From Klebsiella aerogenes KCTC 2190 (lineage in GTDB: Bacteria; Pseudomonadota; Gammaproteobacteria; Enterobacterales; Enterobacteriaceae): a DNA stretch of 64,000 bases. Where the stretch lies: the NCBI RefSeq assembly GCF_000215745.1, contig NC_015663.1:3534001-3598000 (forward strand). The letters are read 5' to 3'. The translations under genes and the position numbers were made by a program. The notes beneath the pieces are model-generated. The model saw only the letters and a program-made list of their open reading frames with translations, made no database searches and had not been told where the DNA came from. Shown one piece after another: positions 61,736-64,000 of the stretch. Each line of letters begins with the position of its first letter. The first letter of the stretch is position 1.

Positions 61736-64000
61736 GTGAACACGATATACATACCATTAGACAGTGGAGAGTCTGCGGTCCTCAAGGATCCAGATACCTT
61801 ACTTCCTCGTAAAATTTACGAACAGCTTGCCCAGTTCATTGAAAAGGCTGTTAAGGATGTTGATGAAGTACCGAAAAATTCAGAATCGTTTAACGAAACG
61901 CGCAGTCATAAGGCAATATCGATTGACGGTGAAAGAGGTACGGGTAAAACATCGGTACTAGTGAATTTAAGAGATTACCTGGAAAGTAATCATAAAGAGT
62001 TTGCTGGAGATATTCATATTCTCGATCCCATCGACCCGACTCTGCTTGAAGATGGTGAATCGCTGTTTTTACATATCATTGTTGCTGCAGTACTTCAGGA
62101 TAAAAAAATTAAAGAGGCGCAAAGTAAAGACCTTGATAAATCGAGACTCTTTATCCAAAAACTTGAAAATTTAGCCAATGGCCTTGAATCCATTGACCTG
62201 CAACACAGTCAGCGAGGGATGGATAAAATCCGTTCCCTCTATGGCAGCAAGCATCTGGCAAATTGCGTTGAAGCATTTTTAAAATCCACGCTAGATTTAA
62301 TTGGGAGAAAATTATTAATACTGCCGATTGATGATGTGGACACTTCGCTTAACCGGGCGTTTGAAAATCTGGAAATATTGCGTCGTTATCTTACATCTCC
62401 TTACGTATTGCCGATTGTGAGTGGCGATCGTCGCCTGTATGACGAAGTATGCTGGCGAGATTTTCATGGACGGTTGAATAAAGACTCATCTTATGAACGT
62501 AAGAAGTCTTATGATATAGCCAAGGAATTGGCAATTGAGTACCAACGTAAAATATTACCACTGCCGCGTAGATTAAGTATGCCCGCCGTGAGTGATTATT
62601 GGCAGCAAGACGGTATGGATGTTACCTTGGATAAAGACGGTATCCCGTTGCGCAACTTTATGGCTTGGCTGAAGATATTTATCACCGGCCCGGTGAACGG
62701 TCTTGAGGGTAGCGATTTACCGCTACCGATCCCATCGATTCGTGCCCTAACGCAGTTTATAAATCACTGTGGTGATTTAATAATAGAACTTCCACCAGAG
62801 CTTAAAAGTATGGATACTCCTCTTACTGTTCGCCGTTGGTGGCAGATGCCTGATGTTCCACGCCCAGTACTTGAAGCTTTTGCGTTGAAACACCGGGAGC
62901 TCAGTAAAGAAGCTAAGCGTGAGTATGCTGATGCCTATAAAGTCTTCAATGAAAAATATCTAGCATGGAATTATCAACATTCTCCAGTAGGAATGAAAAA
63001 TAACGAAAACGGTAAATTAGTTGATGATATGTGTTGGATCAACAAGTTGCTGAGTTATTTTCAGTTCGAACCAAAAGCTGGAGCAGTCTATTTAACCCTT
63101 AAGGCTCAGCTAAATTGGGCTGAATGGAAAAATAGTAAGAATCGTAACAATTCGATATTTGATACCGTACTTTTCCAGCCCTTGCTTCAGGATCGCCCTG
63201 AATACGTCATTTTTAATGCAGGAGAAAGCTTGACCGATTGGGAGTCGCAATTATCTAAAAGCTTACCAGAAGGCTGGCTTTCGGTAATCAAGGGAAAAAT
63301 GACAATTTTGCCTTATCCTATTGCAGAAACAGGTATTAACTCGGGGTTGAGATGGAAGTATTGGGAGGACGTTGAGAGCAATAACGCTAGTGAAGAATTG
63401 AATGATAAGGCAATTTTTCTTATTAGTGCTTTAACACAAAGGAATTTTTATACAAATGCAAAGCAGTCGATTGTTCTTAATATTGGTCGAATTTTTGAAA
63501 TTATCATTGCCAGCTTGATCTCAGATCTGGATTTATCAGATCTGCAACGAATCTTACAACGCTCACCATTTTATTCTGCCAGCGCTCTTGCGCCAACTAA
63601 AAAATTAAAAATTAATGAGGCTGAGGGTGAAGATTCTGGAGGGAATGTGGATGATCTCGAAAAAGAAGAATCCTATGATCGTGAAGATAGATTAGAAAAT
63701 TCATTGGAGTGTTTGTATGAAGATATTAAACTATGGCGAAAAGAAAATAATGTTGATAGATTAAAAATATCGCCTTGGATGGTATATAAGGTTTTTAACA
63801 AAGTATACAGTCAGGTCGCAAGTAATGCTATTGACCAAAAGGGTATGCAGGATATTACTAAGGCAATTAATATTGTAGGTCGAGTATTTTATTCAACTTG
63901 GTCGGCATTTGGTAGTTTTGAAAAAGGCGAGTTGTTCGGGTTACCAGACGTGGTAGTAACGACTAATATTAACTCCTCAAAAAATTTCTATCAACATGCT
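61736..64000 (+). CDS. rdrA: Large P-loop ATPase, probable antiphage RdrA (RADAR), 3' end cut off
   Basis: An open frame of 755 codons from a GTG, with AAAGGGA seven bases upstream, to the end of the window without a stop. Walker A GERGTGKT is at residues 65-72 and Walker B LLILPIDDVD is at 193-202; SGDRRLYDEVCWRDFHGRL (about 225-243) and an arginine-rich part follow. A middle domain of about 250-600 has no known motif. An acidic linker (about 627-660) precedes the last visible part. No membrane segment. Size, KAP-like P-loop layout, AT-rich setting and downstream position suit RdrA, the ATPase of the RADAR RNA-editing or nucleotide-deaminating phage defence. Another KAP/STAND-type defence ATPase is possible. 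The partner gene would be past base 64000. Confidence 0.6.
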   Translation, partial: MNTIYIPLDSGESAVLKDPDTLLPRKIYEQLAQFIEKAVKDVDEVPKNSESFNETRSHKAISIDGERGTGKTSVLVNLRDYLESNHKEFAGDIHILDPIDPTLLEDGESLFLHIIVAAVLQDKKIKEAQSKDLDKSRLFIQKLENLANGLESIDLQHSQRGMDKIRSLYGSKHLANCVEAFLKSTLDLIGRKLLILPIDDVDTSLNRAFENLEILRRYLTSPYVLPIVSGDRRLYDEVCWRDFHGRLNKDSSYERKKSYDIAKELAIEYQRKILPLPRRLSMPAVSDYWQQDGMDVTLDKDGIPLRNFMAWLKIFITGPVNGLEGSDLPLPIPSIRALTQFINHCGDLIIELPPELKSMDTPLTVRRWWQMPDVPRPVLEAFALKHRELSKEAKREYADAYKVFNEKYLAWNYQHSPVGMKNNENGKLVDDMCWINKLLSYFQFEPKAGAVYLTLKAQLNWAEWKNSKNRNNSIFDTVLFQPLLQDRPEYVIFNAGESLTDWESQLSKSLPEGWLSVIKGKMTILPYPIAETGINSGLRWKYWEDVESNNASEELNDKAIFLISALTQRNFYTNAKQSIVLNIGRIFEIIIASLISDLDLSDLQRILQRSPFYSASALAPTKKLKINEAEGEDSGGNVDDLEKEESYDREDRLENSLECLYEDIKLWRKENNVDRLKISPWMVYKVFNKVYSQVASNAIDQKGMQDITKAINIVGRVFYSTWSAFGSFEKGELFGLPDVVVTTNINSSKNFYQHA

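Noticed and set aside
61764..61961. Small frame of 65 codons inside the ATPase gene
   Set aside because: It lies in another frame of the long open frame that begins at 61736 and carries the P-loop.

Overview
The window is a piece of an enterobacterial chromosome, most likely Klebsiella or a close relative such as Raoultella. Gene order follows the E. coli 24-26 min region (fabH to icd) almost gene for gene. Three features point to the Klebsiella group: an IutA-type siderophore receptor between ycfJ and comR, a rarA-oqxAB-oqxR cluster, and Klebsiella-style REP repeats (GGCCCGGTAAGCG...CACCGGGC). Species is not resolved: the Oqx proteins look close to, but not identical with, K. pneumoniae sequences as I remember them.

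Positions 1-16300 hold fatty-acid synthesis (fabH partial, fabD, fabG, acpP, fabF), then pabC, mltG, tmk, holB and ycfH, the glucose transporter ptsG with Mlc, CRP and SgrS control sites, hinT, ycfL, lpoB, thiK, nagZ, ycfP, ndh (with a perfect FNR box) and ycfJ. Positions 16351-28186 hold the orphan aerobactin-type receptor iutA with a Fur box, comR, bhsA, ldtC, mfd and the lipoprotein exporter lolCDE. Positions 28292-37240 hold nagK, cobB, an acyl-CoA ligase not found here in E. coli, the spermidine/putrescine importer potABCD and pepT. A RAYT transposase with flanking REP repeats lies at 37257-38113. Then come roxA, phoQP (with a PhoP box), purB, hflD, mnmA, nudJ, rluE and icd up to 47487.

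After icd the order departs from E. coli: a small secreted repeat protein, yajD, a TudS-DUF1722 protein with a divergently placed MlrA-type operator, a MerR regulator of the MlrA/BluR type, a TolA-C-like lipoprotein, the rarA-oqxA-oqxB-oqxR efflux locus, a PanE-like reductase, a cold-shock-domain protein, yaiL, a topAI(yjhX)-yjhP pair that lacks the usual yjhQ antitoxin gene, and a luciferase-like oxidoreductase.

From about 61350 the sequence turns AT-rich and becomes accessory DNA. A very long open reading frame starts at a GTG at 61736 with a good ribosome binding site and runs off the window end (755 codons without a stop). It has clear Walker A and Walker B motifs and resembles the large ATPase of an antiphage system; my leading assignment is RdrA of RADAR. 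The partner gene would lie just beyond the window. This is the most interesting part of the sequence.
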